A stretch of DNA of 10,946 nt from CAMDPA01 sp050186055 (GCA_050186055.1 JBFWYV010000165.1:1-10946); one strand, 5' to 3'; positions 1-8,025 are shown, counted from the stretch's first letter. The notes: a model not told the origin generated them from the letters alone. Translations and numbers: made by a program.

Positions 1-753
1 ACCATGAGCGCCGGGCTGCGTGCTGCGGAGGCCGCCCGCGCCGGCTTCAAGAGCGATCCCGCATCTCTGGAACGTGCCTGGCTCGAGCGCTCCCTCGGCG
101 TGCCGGTCGACATCGCGCAGTTGACGGCGGGGCTCGGCGCGACCAGCGTCTTTCCGGAACTCAGCCTGAAGCCGGTCTGCACGTCCCGCCAGGCGCTCTC
201 TCCCACGGCGGCGATGCGCGATGCCATGGCGGACGGGCTCGATCCTGCCGATGTGACATCGATCCATGTGCGTGTGCCGACGGCATACGCCGGCATGATC
301 TCCATGCGGCTCGACCCGGCCCAGCGCGGCTCCAGCTACGTCAGCGCAGGCGGACAGCTTGCTCTTGCAGCGCTGGCGCCGGATCACCTGTATGACGTGG
401 CCCGCGACAAAGTGCTCGCCAATCGACAGATCCAGAGGTTTGCCGGACTGATCAAGGTCGAGGCCGATCCCTCCCTCGACGCCATGTTTCCGAAACGGTG
501 GCCGGCACAAATCGAAATCGAAACCCGAAGCGGCAAAGTCATCGTCAAGCGTGTCGAGGATGCGCCGGGCGATCCGGCCCGCAGGCTCGATGATGCGGCC
601 TTGCAGGCCAAGTGGGAAGCAGTGCTGGCCCACATCGACCGGCCCGCATTCGCTGCACGGCTGATGGCGCTGAGCGGCGAGGCCATGCGCGATCCGGCGG
701 CGGCCAGCCGCATGGCCGGCATCTTCCTGTCGGAGGGACTGCCGGACGCGTGA
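1..753 (+). CDS. MmgE/PrpD family protein, C-terminal part (cut by left edge)
   Basis: The reading frame is open from base 1 and ends at TGA 751-753, so the ATG at 4 is probably internal and the N-terminal half lies outside the window. About 250 residues are visible; full MmgE/PrpD proteins are about 450. The family includes 2-methylcitrate dehydratase (PrpD) and cis-aconitate decarboxylase-like enzymes. Family features seen are the KPVCTSRQA segment (residues 56-64 from the ATG), matching the usual 'KPYPxC' region, followed by a helix and then a beta-rich C-terminal domain with a VEVD-like strand (KVEADPSLDAMFP). After that come the IEIETRSGKV strand and the typical 'gdP.rrLddaaLqaKwe' ending. 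The substrate cannot be told from this half. The stop lies only 24 bases from the stop of the convergent transporter gene. Family call fairly sure, enzyme identity unknown. Confidence 0.8.
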   Translation, partial: TMSAGLRAAEAARAGFKSDPASLERAWLERSLGVPVDIAQLTAGLGATSVFPELSLKPVCTSRQALSPTAAMRDAMADGLDPADVTSIHVRVPTAYAGMISMRLDPAQRGSSYVSAGGQLALAALAPDHLYDVARDKVLANRQIQRFAGLIKVEADPSLDAMFPKRWPAQIEIETRSGKVIVKRVEDAPGDPARRLDDAALQAKWEAVLAHIDRPAFAARLMALSGEAMRDPAAASRMAGIFLSEGLPDA

Positions 754-777
754 TCCCCGGCGCCTGCACCTACAAGG

Positions 778-1758
778 CTATCCGGAGCGTGCGTTCCTTT
801 TCTCCGTCAGCACCAGGTACAGCGATGACGAGACGATCAGAGCCATGCCTGCGTAGCTCCAGATTCCGGGGACTTCGCCGAACAGCAGGTAGGCCAGGAT
901 CGCGGAATAGACGATGCGGAAGTAGTCCAGCGGAATCAGCGCCGTCGCATCACCCATGGTGAAACCGTGCGTGATCAGTCCCTGGCCCAAAATGCCGAGG
1001 AAACCGACGAGGATCAGCAGAAGCAATTCGCCCCCCGTCGGCGTGATCCACAGATAGAGAGCCGGCAGCAGCGAGAATACGGCGTTCCAGAACGCATAAT
1101 AGAACATGATCACGCGTGTCGGCTCCGTCGTCGCCAGCTTTTTGATCCAGATGACGACGAGTCCTCCCGCAAGCGCGCCGAGCGCGCCGACGAACACGCC
1201 GGGGTCGAAGCCTTCGGTAAACGGACGAGCATAAAGCAGTATACCGACAAAACCGATCAGGGAGACGCTGGTGCGTCGCCAACCGGCGATCTCGCCCAGA
1301 AGCAGCGCAGCAAGCGGTATCATGAACAGCGGCCGCGAGAACTGCAGCGCCATGGCGTCGGCGAGCAGCAGGTGGGTGATCGTCCAGAAAAAGCAGGCGT
1401 TGCCGACCGCGCCCGTTGACCCCCGCAGCAAGTGCATCCACGGACGCCGGGTCCGCAACGGCTCGAACGGGTTGCCGGCAAACAACGGCAGCACAAACAG
1501 GAAGCCGACGGCGGACCGGAAGAACAATATCTCAAAGCTCGACAGCCGCCCGCCGAGGTCCTTCACCAGCGTCGCCATGATGACGAGCGTGAACGAGCCG
1601 ATGCCTACGAGCATGGCGCCGCGCGCATCGGGAGCCATCGCATCCCAGCGCCGTCGAAATGCAACGGCCGGCGCAAGCCCGGCAAGGCGCGTCAGCAGTC
1701 CAGACCGCGGTTTACCACGCGAGAATCCGGCCTCCTTCTCGCCCGTCCCTTCCGGCAT
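778..1758 (-). CDS. DMT superfamily transporter, two EamA domains
   Basis: A 326-residue inner-membrane protein with about ten hydrophobic helices in two EamA repeats, roughly residues 48-177 and 190-318. This is the normal architecture of drug/metabolite transporter exporters. Family-typical segments include LLRGSTGAVGNACFFW (110-125), ADAMALQFSRPLF (133-145) and the second-repeat DYFRIVYSAILAYLLFGE (278-295). The substrate cannot be inferred; relatives export amino acids, metabolites or S-adenosylmethionine. The ATG at 1758 has a purine-rich AGAGAGG (plus-strand 1768-1774) about nine bases upstream. It leaves a charged tail of about 45 residues before the first helix, so Met41 (start at 1638) is an alternative. 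The gene is divergent from the DUF1223 gene across 289 bases, where I saw no convincing promoter, and converges on the MmgE/PrpD gene. Confidence 0.88.
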   Translation of the reverse strand: MPEGTGEKEAGFSRGKPRSGLLTRLAGLAPAVAFRRRWDAMAPDARGAMLVGIGSFTLVIMATLVKDLGGRLSSFEILFFRSAVGFLFVLPLFAGNPFEPLRTRRPWMHLLRGSTGAVGNACFFWTITHLLLADAMALQFSRPLFMIPLAALLLGEIAGWRRTSVSLIGFVGILLYARPFTEGFDPGVFVGALGALAGGLVVIWIKKLATTEPTRVIMFYYAFWNAVFSLLPALYLWITPTGGELLLLILVGFLGILGQGLITHGFTMGDATALIPLDYFRIVYSAILAYLLFGEVPGIWSYAGMALIVSSSLYLVLTEKRNARSG

Positions 1759-2047
1759 GCCGGCAAACCTCTCTCGCGCTCATCAAACCGGGCGACAGTA
1801 CACGAACACCCCTGAGGCGCCAGAGCAATTGGTCTCCCGACTCGTGACGGACGTATGGTCGCTGCGGCTTGCAGAACTCCAAAAAGCTGCAATATTTGTC
1901 GCGCCCCCGCGGCAAAAGCAAAGCGGATTGCCGATCAAATTCGGATTCACCCAATCGTGACTGGCTCTTGAGCGCTGTCGGAACCATATCTTGGCGAATC
2001 CAATGCAGATTCGTCAGGCAGCCGCGAAAGCGCTGAAAGGGTAGAAA

Positions 2048-2779
2048 ATGAAACTCCGTGTCACGCTTCTCGGCGCGTTGTCGCTGCTGGCGGCAGGCCA
2101 TGCCGTGGCACGTCCCGGGGCCCAGACCGCAACGGTGGTCGAACTGTTCACCAGCCAGGGCTGCTCGTCCTGCCCCCCGGCGGATTCACTGCTTAAGACC
2201 TACGCGCAGCGGACCGACCTCGTCGCCCTTTCTCTGTCGGTCGATTATTGGGACCACCTCGGCTGGAAGGATACGCTCGCGAGCCCGAAATTTTCGGAGC
2301 GGCAGCGGGCCTATGCAAAAACACTCGGCACCGGAAACGTCTACACGCCGCAGATCGTCATCGACGGTGTCGCGCAGGCGGTCGGGAGCGCCGCCGCCAA
2401 AGTCGACAAGGCGATCGCCTACGCCCGGAACCTGAAGCAGGATCGCGTCGACGTCTCGGCAGCGTTGCTCGGCAACGAGATCAGGATCGACGTCGCCGGC
2501 GGTGGTGGCGGAGACGTCGCATCGTCACCTGCCACGATCTGGTTCGCGGTCGTCTCGCCACGGGTTGACGTCCCGGTCAAGCGTGGAGAGAACCGCGGCA
2601 GTACCCTTGCCTATTACAACGTCGTCCGTTCGCTGACGCCGGTGGGGATGTATTCGGGCAAGCCACTGCGCATCGATCTGCCGCCGAAGGCCATGGAAGT
2701 CGAAAACAAGCGCTGCGCCGTGCTCGTGCAAGCCGGCGAGGGCGGACGGATCATCGGCGCAGCCTGGATGGCGAAATAG
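2048..2779 (+). CDS. DUF1223 family exported thioredoxin-fold protein
   Basis: 243 residues. The N-terminus is a Sec signal peptide: MKLR, a hydrophobic stretch at 5-16, and probable cleavage after AVA near residue 21. A thioredoxin-like N-terminal half follows, with VELFTSQGCSSCPPAD at 31-46 giving a CxxC pair, Cys39 and Cys42. Other family-typical segments are VDYWDHLGW (65-73), VYTPQIVIDG (98-107), and RGENRGSTLAYYNVVR (179-194) in the C-terminal half. DUF1223 proteins are common in alphaproteobacteria but I know of no established function; a periplasmic thiol-disulfide role is inference from the fold and motif. GAAAGGG at 2035-2041, six bases before the ATG, supports the start. It is probably a single-gene unit ending at the hairpin near 2826-2862. 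A third cysteine (Cys223) is present. Confidence 0.87.
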   Translation: MKLRVTLLGALSLLAAGHAVARPGAQTATVVELFTSQGCSSCPPADSLLKTYAQRTDLVALSLSVDYWDHLGWKDTLASPKFSERQRAYAKTLGTGNVYTPQIVIDGVAQAVGSAAAKVDKAIAYARNLKQDRVDVSAALLGNEIRIDVAGGGGGDVASSPATIWFAVVSPRVDVPVKRGENRGSTLAYYNVVRSLTPVGMYSGKPLRIDLPPKAMEVENKRCAVLVQAGEGGRIIGAAWMAK

Positions 2780-2825
2780 CGCTGCGCCAGCGTGCGCCGA
2801 CGTACCTGCACCTGCACGCACGGAA

Positions 2826-2862
2826 AGGAAGGGTCGGCGGGGGTCAAGCACCGGCCCTTCTT
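2826..2862 (+). terminator. Probable intrinsic terminator after the DUF1223 gene
   Basis: GAAGGGTCGG (2828-2837) pairs with CCGGCCCTTC (2851-2860) over ten positions with one G-T wobble. One or two further weak pairs extend outward to 2826/2862. The loop is 13 bases. The right arm runs into TTCTTCC, which is only moderately T-rich. It starts about 47 bases after the DUF1223 stop codon, a natural position. The long loop and poor T tract lower confidence. Confidence 0.5.
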
Positions 2863-3218
2863 CCGAGATGGTGGTATGTCTCGAATTGGCTGCGTCGGGT
2901 GACCCGGCCTGCCGTACCCCGGGGGCTGGGGGCTAATGAAACCAGGGCACAGCGCGTGGCATCGGGTTACCGAGCAGCCAAATCAGATTGCCAACTGTTT
3001 CTGGCGTCATCGAGACCGGGTTGTGTTGCTGCCGAGGATTTTGTTCGGCCATGCTGCGACACATGCTGAATTTCCACTCGGCCGGCGAGCGGCAAATTGC
3101 AGGGCCTCAGGGGACTTTCCGCAATCGCCCAGGCTTGCAATCATGATCTCGACAAGCAACTATGACTGTAGAATGACGCCATATCGTCCAGGTTGTGCAC
3201 ACATGATTCAGATGCAAC

Positions 3219-3225
3219 AGGGAGG
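3219..3225 (+). promoter_or_regulatory. Ribosome binding site that fixes the TTG start of DUF2794
   Basis: AGGGAGG, a near-perfect anti-16S match, lies six bases before the TTG at 3232. No comparable site precedes the upstream in-frame TTG at 3193, and no in-frame ATG lies between the two. This makes TTG 3232 the best start. Confidence 0.7.
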
Positions 3226-3231
3226 CGCGTT

Positions 3232-3639
3232 TTGAGCGATTCAGAACCGATAGCATTCAGGCCGCGCGCGGTTTCCGATGCCCCCGCGCGCGGTGCCGCC
3301 GCGCCGATCGGTCATCCATCGGCGCCGGCCCAGTCCTTTGCCGCCCAGATCTGCTTCAACCGAAGCGAACTCAACGAAATCCTGCAGGTGTATGGCCGCC
3401 ATGTCGCCGCCGGCGAATGGCGCGACTACGCCATCGACATGGGGCGCGAGAAGGCCGTGTTCTCGATCTTCCGCCGCACCAGCGAGATGCCGCTCTACCG
3501 CGTCGAGAAGAACCCGAAGCTCGCCCGCAAACAAGGCGCCTATAGCGTGATCACGGCGACAGGCCTGATCCTCAAGCGCGGCTCCGATCTCAAGCGGGTG
3601 CTGGCTGTCATCGACAAGAAGCTCGAGCTGGTAGGCTGA
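3232..3639 (+). CDS. DUF2794 domain-containing protein
   Basis: 135 residues if read from the TTG at 3232, as MSDSEPIAFRP and onward. A variable, proline/alanine-rich tail of about 35 residues is followed by a compact conserved domain. Recognisable segments are FNRSELNEIL (42-51), YGRHVAAGEWRDYAIDM (54-70), AVFSIFRR (75-82), LYRVEKNPKLARKQGAYSV (88-106) and TGLILKRGSDL (110-120). This is the DUF2794 pattern, a small soluble protein family confined, as far as I know, to alphaproteobacteria and without assigned function. No signal peptide, membrane segment or catalytic motif is visible. Neighbouring BI-1/YccA and ybbPA-tesA genes seem to be independent units. A perfect hairpin ends the gene. 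An in-frame extension to TTG 3193 would add 13 residues unlike the family and lacks a binding site. Confidence 0.85.
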   Translation: MSDSEPIAFRPRAVSDAPARGAAAPIGHPSAPAQSFAAQICFNRSELNEILQVYGRHVAAGEWRDYAIDMGREKAVFSIFRRTSEMPLYRVEKNPKLARKQGAYSVITATGLILKRGSDLKRVLAVIDKKLELVG

Positions 3640-3670
3640 TTTTTCGTTCTTGGCCGACCCGGAAAGACAA

Positions 3671-3697
3671 AGGGCCCCGCCAACGCAGCGGGGCCCT
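3671..3697. terminator. Bidirectional intrinsic terminator between convergent genes
   Basis: AGGGCCCCGC (3671-3680) and GCGGGGCCCT (3688-3697) form a perfect ten-base-pair stem with the seven-base loop CAACGCA. On the plus strand the stem is followed by GATCTTTTCC. On the minus strand it is followed by TTGTCTTTCC. It sits 31 bases past the DUF2794 stop and 40 bases past the stop of the minus-strand BI-1 gene, so it can serve both. Confidence 0.85.
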
Positions 3698-3724
3698 GAT
3701 CTTTTCCAGCCTGATCTTTTCCAG
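3695..3724 (+). repeat. Exact tandem duplication of a 15-base unit at the terminator
   Basis: CCTGATCTTTTCCAG occurs twice in direct succession, at 3695-3709 and 3710-3724, with no mismatch. The first copy overlaps the right arm and T tract of the hairpin, so the second supplies a duplicate T-rich stretch downstream. It probably arose by slippage. Confidence 0.85.
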
Positions 3725-3737
3725 GCGGCAACACTTG

Positions 3738-4535
3738 TTATTCGCGGTTGCCCAGCAGTGCGAGCAGCGACTGGAACAGGTTGATGAAGTCCAGGTACAA
3801 GCTCAGCGCACCCATGATCGCGCCCTTGCCCAAGGCAGCAGCGTCACCGGCGAACTCGTAGTAGCTGTCCTTGATCCGCTGCGTGTCATAGGCGGTCAGG
3901 CCCGAAAAGACCAGCACGCCGATGCACGAGATCGCGAACTGCAGCGCCGAGGACTGGAGGAAGATGTTGACCAGGGCGGCAATGATGATGCCGAACAAGC
4001 CCATGATCAGGAACGTACCCCAGCCCGTCAGATCCTTCTTCGTCGTATAGCCGTAGACCGACAGACTGGCGAAGGCGGCCGCCGTGATGAAGAACACGTT
4101 GGCGATCGATTGCGTGGTGAATACGAGGAAGATCACCGACATCGATGCGCCCATCACCGCCGCAAACAGCCAGAACGTGATCTGGGCCGCGCCGACGCTC
4201 ATGGCGTATACGCGGAACGACAGGAAGAACACGAACGCCAGCGGCGCCAGCATGATCACCCACTTCAGGGGCGACGTGTAGAGCGTCACGCCGAGCGGCG
4301 TCAGGAACAGGCCGCGCTTTACAGCGAGCGCCGCGCCTGTCGAGGACTTCGCAGCCAGCTGGGCGTCGCCCGTCACCGCCTGCGTGAACAGGAAGTATGC
4401 AACCAGTCCGGTAAGCACGAGGCCGCCGGCCATATAGTTGTAGACCGACAGCATATAGGAGCGCAGGCCCTCGTCGACCGCGACGCCAGTACGCGCCCCA
4501 GCCCCAGCCTGCGCATTCCAGTTATTTTGAGCCAT
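3738..4535 (-). CDS. Bax inhibitor-1/YccA family membrane protein
   Basis: 265 residues with seven or more hydrophobic helices (about 34-52, 88-108, 118-139, 143-162, 172-195, 198-216, 240-262), the BI-1/YccA/YetJ architecture and usual length. Family markers are GYTTKKDLTGWG (162-173), FSGLTAYDTQRIKD (210-223) and the C-terminal SLYLDFINLFQSLL (245-258). Bacterial relatives act as pH-sensitive calcium leak channels (YetJ) or modulate FtsH (YccA). Asp217 in YDTQ and Asp249 in LDFINLF are candidates for the paired aspartates of YetJ, but the loop between them is longer here, so this is inference. The 20-residue N-terminal tail is soluble. The ATG at 4535 has only a weak upstream GGGA. The gene follows the ABC permease in the same direction but has its own promoter and is separated by 203 bases. 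Confidence 0.92.
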   Translation of the reverse strand: MAQNNWNAQAGAGARTGVAVDEGLRSYMLSVYNYMAGGLVLTGLVAYFLFTQAVTGDAQLAAKSSTGAALAVKRGLFLTPLGVTLYTSPLKWVIMLAPLAFVFFLSFRVYAMSVGAAQITFWLFAAVMGASMSVIFLVFTTQSIANVFFITAAAFASLSVYGYTTKKDLTGWGTFLIMGLFGIIIAALVNIFLQSSALQFAISCIGVLVFSGLTAYDTQRIKDSYYEFAGDAAALGKGAIMGALSLYLDFINLFQSLLALLGNRE

Positions 4536-4586
4536 GATGGTTCAGGTCCCAATCCCTTTGAATGCGATCGTTCGGATCGCCTACGG

Positions 4587-4615
4587 ACTATGGCTGAGTT
4601 GCGGCTGCCTTTCAA
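4587..4615 (-). promoter_or_regulatory. Sigma70-like promoter for the BI-1/YccA gene
   Basis: On the minus strand a -35 box TTGAAA (plus-strand 4610-4615, five of six consensus bases) is followed after exactly 17 bases by a -10 box CATAGT (plus-strand 4587-4592, four of six). This predicts a start near 4580 and a leader of about 45 bases before the ATG at 4535. It is the best promoter match I found in the window. Confidence 0.55.
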
Positions 4616-4738
4616 GCCGCCCCAGGCCTAGCTCCGATGATATAGGTAGGCGATCGCCGATCCGCTACAAGCCCCTGTGCCAAGCGATAAGGCCGTATTT
4701 TCGGCTTGCGGCCGCAATGCGAACCGCGGTTGCCTTGC

Positions 4739-7327
4739 CTACTCCGCCCGCAGCGCCGGAACCGCCGGCGCCCTCAGCACGGCCCAGGTTCCGATCAGGC
4801 CGAACGCCAGAACCAGCGCCAAGGCTACGCCAAGTGCCTGGAAAACGGCCTGAATTGAGAAATCGAACTCGAACTCCATGACCCACGTCACGGCGATCCA
4901 CGCGGTAATGGTCCCCAGCATGGCCGCGAACACAGCAGTGACCAGCGCCAGCACGCTGTATTCGATCAGATGGGTGGCCAGAATGCGCCGGCGCGTCGCC
5001 CCCAGCGTCTTCATGATCACGGCCTGCTTGATCCGGCGGCGTTGCGCCGTGGCAAGAGCGCCAGCCAGCACCAATGCGCCCGCCAGCAGCGTCACGCCGC
5101 CTGCGACACGCACTGCCGTCATCACCTTCTCGAAAATGGCCTGGAAGGCGGCGATCGCCTCTTTCACCCGGATCATGGTCACTGTCGGCAGGTCGCGCAC
5201 CACCGCGCGCGCGATACGGGCCTCCCTGGCGAGCGCACCGGCATCGTTTCCGTCGGGGAGCACGACCGTGGCCAGAATGTTGTGCGGCGCACCGCGCAGG
5301 GTATTGGGCGAGAACACCATGACGAAGTTGATCGACAGGCTTTCCCACTTGACCTCACGCAGGTTGGCGACGCGCGCGGTCACGTTCCGCCCGAGCACGT
5401 TGACGGTTACGGTATCGCCGACCTTCAGCCCCAGCCCCTTGGCAAGCTCCGCCTCGAACGAGAGCAGCGGCTCGCCATTGTAGTCCTTCGGCCACCATTC
5501 TCCCGCCGTTACCGTCGATCCCTCCGGCAGCGTCTCGGCGTAGGTCAGGCCGCGGTCACCGTTGAGAACCCACTGCGCATTCGGCCCGACCTTCATGCTG
5601 TCGGTCCGCTGGCCGTTGAGCCGCACGATGCGGCCGCGCAGCATCGGGGCTTCATCGATGCGGGCGTCCGGCACCACCGCCCTGACCGCAGCGGTAAACT
5701 TGTCCCGATCCGATCGCGCAATATCGAGCGCATAGTAGGCCGGGCTGGTCTTCGGAACACGCGTGGTCAGCTCCGCCGTGAGAGAGGCATCGACCAGCGC
5801 CACGGCGACCAGCAGCGAAAGGCCGGCACCCAGCGAGAGCACGATGGAGCGGGTCAGACCGTCCGGGGCCCCGATGCTGCCCAGCGCCAGCCGCCAGGCC
5901 GCCGAACGCGGGCGCGGCACCCGCCGTGCGAGCCAGCTCACCAGCCAGCCGAGCGCGGCGAATACGACGAACACACCCGCGACCGCTGCCAGGAACCACA
6001 TCGCCGTGCGCCGGGCATCGGACCCCAGGATCGCCAGCGCTACGACGGCGGCCAGCGCGCCGAGGATCAGCACGATGACCGGCCACCGCGGCCAGACCCT
6101 GACCGGAGCCACCTCCTCGCGGAACAGGACTCCGGCGCGGATCCGTTCCGCCCGACCCAGCGGCCACAGCGTGAACAGTGCGGCGACGAGCGCACCGTAG
6201 GCGACGGCCGTCGCCAAGCTGACGACGGACACCGAGACCACCGCGGGAACAGGCAGCGCCGAACCATAGAGCCCGGTGACGACGAGCGGCGCCAGGTAGC
6301 CGAGGCCAAGCCCGATGGCGATCCCGATCGCGGCGATCAGCATCACCTGCGTGAAGAAGATGCCGAACACCATCCGGCCGCTGGCGCCGATGCTCTTCAT
6401 GGTGGCGATGACCTTGCGCCGCCGGTCGATGAACGTGGCGACGGCATTGGCGACGCCGACGCCGCCGATCAGCAGCGACGTGATGCCGACCAGGGTCAGG
6501 AACTGGCGAAGGCGCTCCAGCGTGCGCGTGATGCGCGGCGAGGGATCGCGCCGGTCCGCGATCAGGAACCCCGCTTCGGGCAACGCGGAAGCGATCCTGC
6601 TGCGCAGCGTGATCAGGCTCGCCGGGTCGGCCGCCGGCAGCAGCGCAGCATAGCGCCAGCGCACCAGCGTGCCCGGCTGCACCAGTCCGGTCCGCATCAG
6701 CGTGTCGTTGGAGACCAGGACGCGCGAGCCATAGGATACGCGGTCGGAGATCAGGTCCGGCTCCTTTTCGACGACGCCGGTGATCCTGGCCTCGATGTTG
6801 CCGAGGCGGAACGTATCGCCGACCTTCAATCGCAGCCGTTCGAGCAACAGGGGATCGACCACGGCGCTGCCCGGCACCGCCAGCGCGTGCGCCAGCGTCT
6901 GGTCCGTCCGCAGCGCAAGCGTGCCTGCCAGCGGATAAGCCCGATCGACGCCCTTCAGCTCGATCAGCGCCTGATCGCTGCCGTCCAGCCGGCGCGCCAT
7001 CGACCGCATGGTCGCCGTCTCACTGGTGCGCCCCAGCCCGTCGATGAACTTGCGCTCCTCCGGCGTTGCCCGGGTATGGATGCGTGACAGCGTGATGTCG
7101 CCGCCGAGTATGGCCTGGCCCTGCGTCTCCAGGCCGGCGCGCAGCGCATCGCCGAGCGCACCGACCGCGCTGATGACGCCGACCCCGAGCGCCATGCAGG
7201 CGACAAACACATAGAAGCCGCCGAGGCCGGATCTCAGCTCACGCAACGCAAGCCGCAATGCCGTCGGCAGCAGCGACGTGCGACGGGCGGCATCGGTGGC
7301 GGGAACGTGGGTATTGGCTGTCGTCAT
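4739..7327 (-). CDS. ybbP: FtsX-family ABC transporter permease (YbbP-like)
   Basis: 862 residues. Helix 1 is at about 37-60, then an extracytoplasmic MacB-type domain (60-270). Helices follow at about 274-300, 321-355, 362-390, 414-435, 441-465 and 492-515, then a second extracytoplasmic domain (515-735) and three C-terminal helices (738-762, 785-815, 826-852). This ten-helix, double-FtsX layout matches YbbP, which is slightly over 800 residues in E. coli. Both halves carry the FtsX coupling motif: KSIGAS (311-316) and KTLGAT (773-778). It should form the inner-membrane part of an envelope ABC complex with the adjacent ATPase; the substrate is unknown. I start at the ATG at 7327 because its ATGA overlaps the ATPase stop, the usual sign of translational coupling. 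An upstream in-frame start at 7393 adds 22 arginine-rich residues lying inside the ATPase gene. No good terminator follows. Confidence 0.9.
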   Translation of the reverse strand: MTTANTHVPATDAARRTSLLPTALRLALRELRSGLGGFYVFVACMALGVGVISAVGALGDALRAGLETQGQAILGGDITLSRIHTRATPEERKFIDGLGRTSETATMRSMARRLDGSDQALIELKGVDRAYPLAGTLALRTDQTLAHALAVPGSAVVDPLLLERLRLKVGDTFRLGNIEARITGVVEKEPDLISDRVSYGSRVLVSNDTLMRTGLVQPGTLVRWRYAALLPAADPASLITLRSRIASALPEAGFLIADRRDPSPRITRTLERLRQFLTLVGITSLLIGGVGVANAVATFIDRRRKVIATMKSIGASGRMVFGIFFTQVMLIAAIGIAIGLGLGYLAPLVVTGLYGSALPVPAVVSVSVVSLATAVAYGALVAALFTLWPLGRAERIRAGVLFREEVAPVRVWPRWPVIVLILGALAAVVALAILGSDARRTAMWFLAAVAGVFVVFAALGWLVSWLARRVPRPRSAAWRLALGSIGAPDGLTRSIVLSLGAGLSLLVAVALVDASLTAELTTRVPKTSPAYYALDIARSDRDKFTAAVRAVVPDARIDEAPMLRGRIVRLNGQRTDSMKVGPNAQWVLNGDRGLTYAETLPEGSTVTAGEWWPKDYNGEPLLSFEAELAKGLGLKVGDTVTVNVLGRNVTARVANLREVKWESLSINFVMVFSPNTLRGAPHNILATVVLPDGNDAGALAREARIARAVVRDLPTVTMIRVKEAIAAFQAIFEKVMTAVRVAGGVTLLAGALVLAGALATAQRRRIKQAVIMKTLGATRRRILATHLIEYSVLALVTAVFAAMLGTITAWIAVTWVMEFEFDFSIQAVFQALGVALALVLAFGLIGTWAVLRAPAVPALRAE

Positions 7328-8025
7328 GGTGCGGCCGGAACGGTGCCGGCCGGCTCGATCCTGCCGTCGGCCATCTGCACGGTCCGCTCGCACAGCGCGG
7401 CTAGCGCGGCATCGTGCGTGATCAGGACAAGCGTGGCGCCATGCCGCCGCTGCAGCCCGAACAGCAGATCGATCACCTGATGCCCGGTGCGCCCATCCAG
7501 GTTGCCGGTCGGCTCGTCAGCCAGCAACAGCTTCGGATTGGGCGCCAGGGCGCGGGCGATCGCCACCCGCTGCTGCTCTCCGCCCGACAGCTCGGCCGGG
7601 AAGTGATCGGCACGGGGCGCGAGGCCCACCTCGTCCAGAAGGTCGCGGGCCACGCGTTCGGCATCGGCACGGCCCGCAAACTCCAGCGGCAGCGCAACGT
7701 TTTCCAAGGCAGTCATGGTCGGCACCAGATGGAATGACTGGAACACGATGCCGATATGGGCGCCACGGATGCCGGCGAGCGCGTCCTCGTCCAGGTGCTG
7801 GAGGTCGTGTCCTGCGATGCATACGCGGCCGGACGTTGCGCGCTCCAGTCCGGCCATCACCATCAGCAGCGAGGTTTTGCCGGAGCCGGACGGCCCGACA
7901 ATGGCGACCGACTGCCCCTCCGCAACCTCCAGGTTGACGTCGCGGAGGATCGGCACCGGACCGGCCCTGCTGGTCAGCGTCAGATCGACGTTCGCCAGCT
8001 TCACAAGCGGCAATGGATCACTCAC
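7324..8025 (-). CDS. ybbA: ABC transporter ATP-binding protein (YbbA/LolD-like)
   Basis: 233 residues from the GTG at 8025, the usual length for this class. All ATPase motifs are intact: Walker A GPSGSGKTS (44-52), Q-loop Gln96 in VFQSFH, signature LSGGEQQR (146-153), Walker B LLLADEP with Glu171, D-loop NLD, and switch His204 in LITHD. The QSFHLVPTMTALENVALPLE stretch and EPTGNLD are typical of the MacB/LolD/YbbA (type VII) group, which drive FtsX-type permeases rather than classical importers. The stop TGA overlaps the permease ATG by four bases. Start choice is open: the GTG has GGAGGGAG at plus-strand 8037-8044, 11 bases away, which is slightly long. In-frame ATGs at 8058 and 8100 add 11 or 25 residues with no obvious family match and weak binding sites, and shrink the divergent promoter space in front of tesA. 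Confidence 0.92.
   Translation of the reverse strand: MSDPLPLVKLANVDLTLTSRAGPVPILRDVNLEVAEGQSVAIVGPSGSGKTSLLMVMAGLERATSGRVCIAGHDLQHLDEDALAGIRGAHIGIVFQSFHLVPTMTALENVALPLEFAGRADAERVARDLLDEVGLAPRADHFPAELSGGEQQRVAIARALAPNPKLLLADEPTGNLDGRTGHQVIDLLFGLQRRHGATLVLITHDAALAALCERTVQMADGRIEPAGTVPAAP

Larger units (their letters stand above)
2780..3231. other. 452-base intergenic gap between DUF1223 and DUF2794 genes
   Basis: Apart from the hairpin near its left end I see no gene I can support. A 99-codon open frame (2936-3235, +) has no recognisable family, no good ribosome binding site and runs into the DUF2794 start, so I do not call it. The right part is more AT-rich and should hold the DUF2794 promoter. 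Candidate elements are TTGCAA at 3135-3140 followed 17 bases later by the poor match AACTAT, and TCGACA at 3149-3154 followed 14 bases later by TAGAAT (3169-3174). Neither pair has both good boxes and good spacing. GGG/CCC-rich words at 2896-2930 are short palindromes without evident function. Confidence 0.4.

Noticed and set aside
1271..1960. A 229-codon plus-strand frame opposite the DMT transporter and running into the divergent gap
   Set aside because: Mostly the complement of the transporter gene, with low-complexity Ser/Arg/Pro content and no recognisable domain.
2936..3235. A 99-codon plus-strand frame in the gap before DUF2794
   Set aside because: No family resemblance, no good ribosome binding site, and its end overlaps the well-supported DUF2794 start.
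3735..4631. A 298-codon plus-strand open frame antisense to the BI-1/YccA gene
   Set aside because: Composition is of the same antisense type (Arg/Gln/Glu/His rich), with no family resemblance; the opposite strand encodes a convincing membrane protein.
4706..4717. Perfect 12-base palindrome TTGCGGCCGCAA shortly after the ABC permease stop
   Set aside because: It has no loop and no T tract, so it is a poor terminator. It contains an ordinary NotI site, which is not surprising in GC-rich DNA.
4970..7087. A 705-codon plus-strand open frame antisense to the ABC permease
   Set aside because: Its translation is dominated by Arg, Gln, Asp, His and Pro as expected from the complement of a GC-rich gene. 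The minus-strand frame has clear FtsX motifs and a coupled start.
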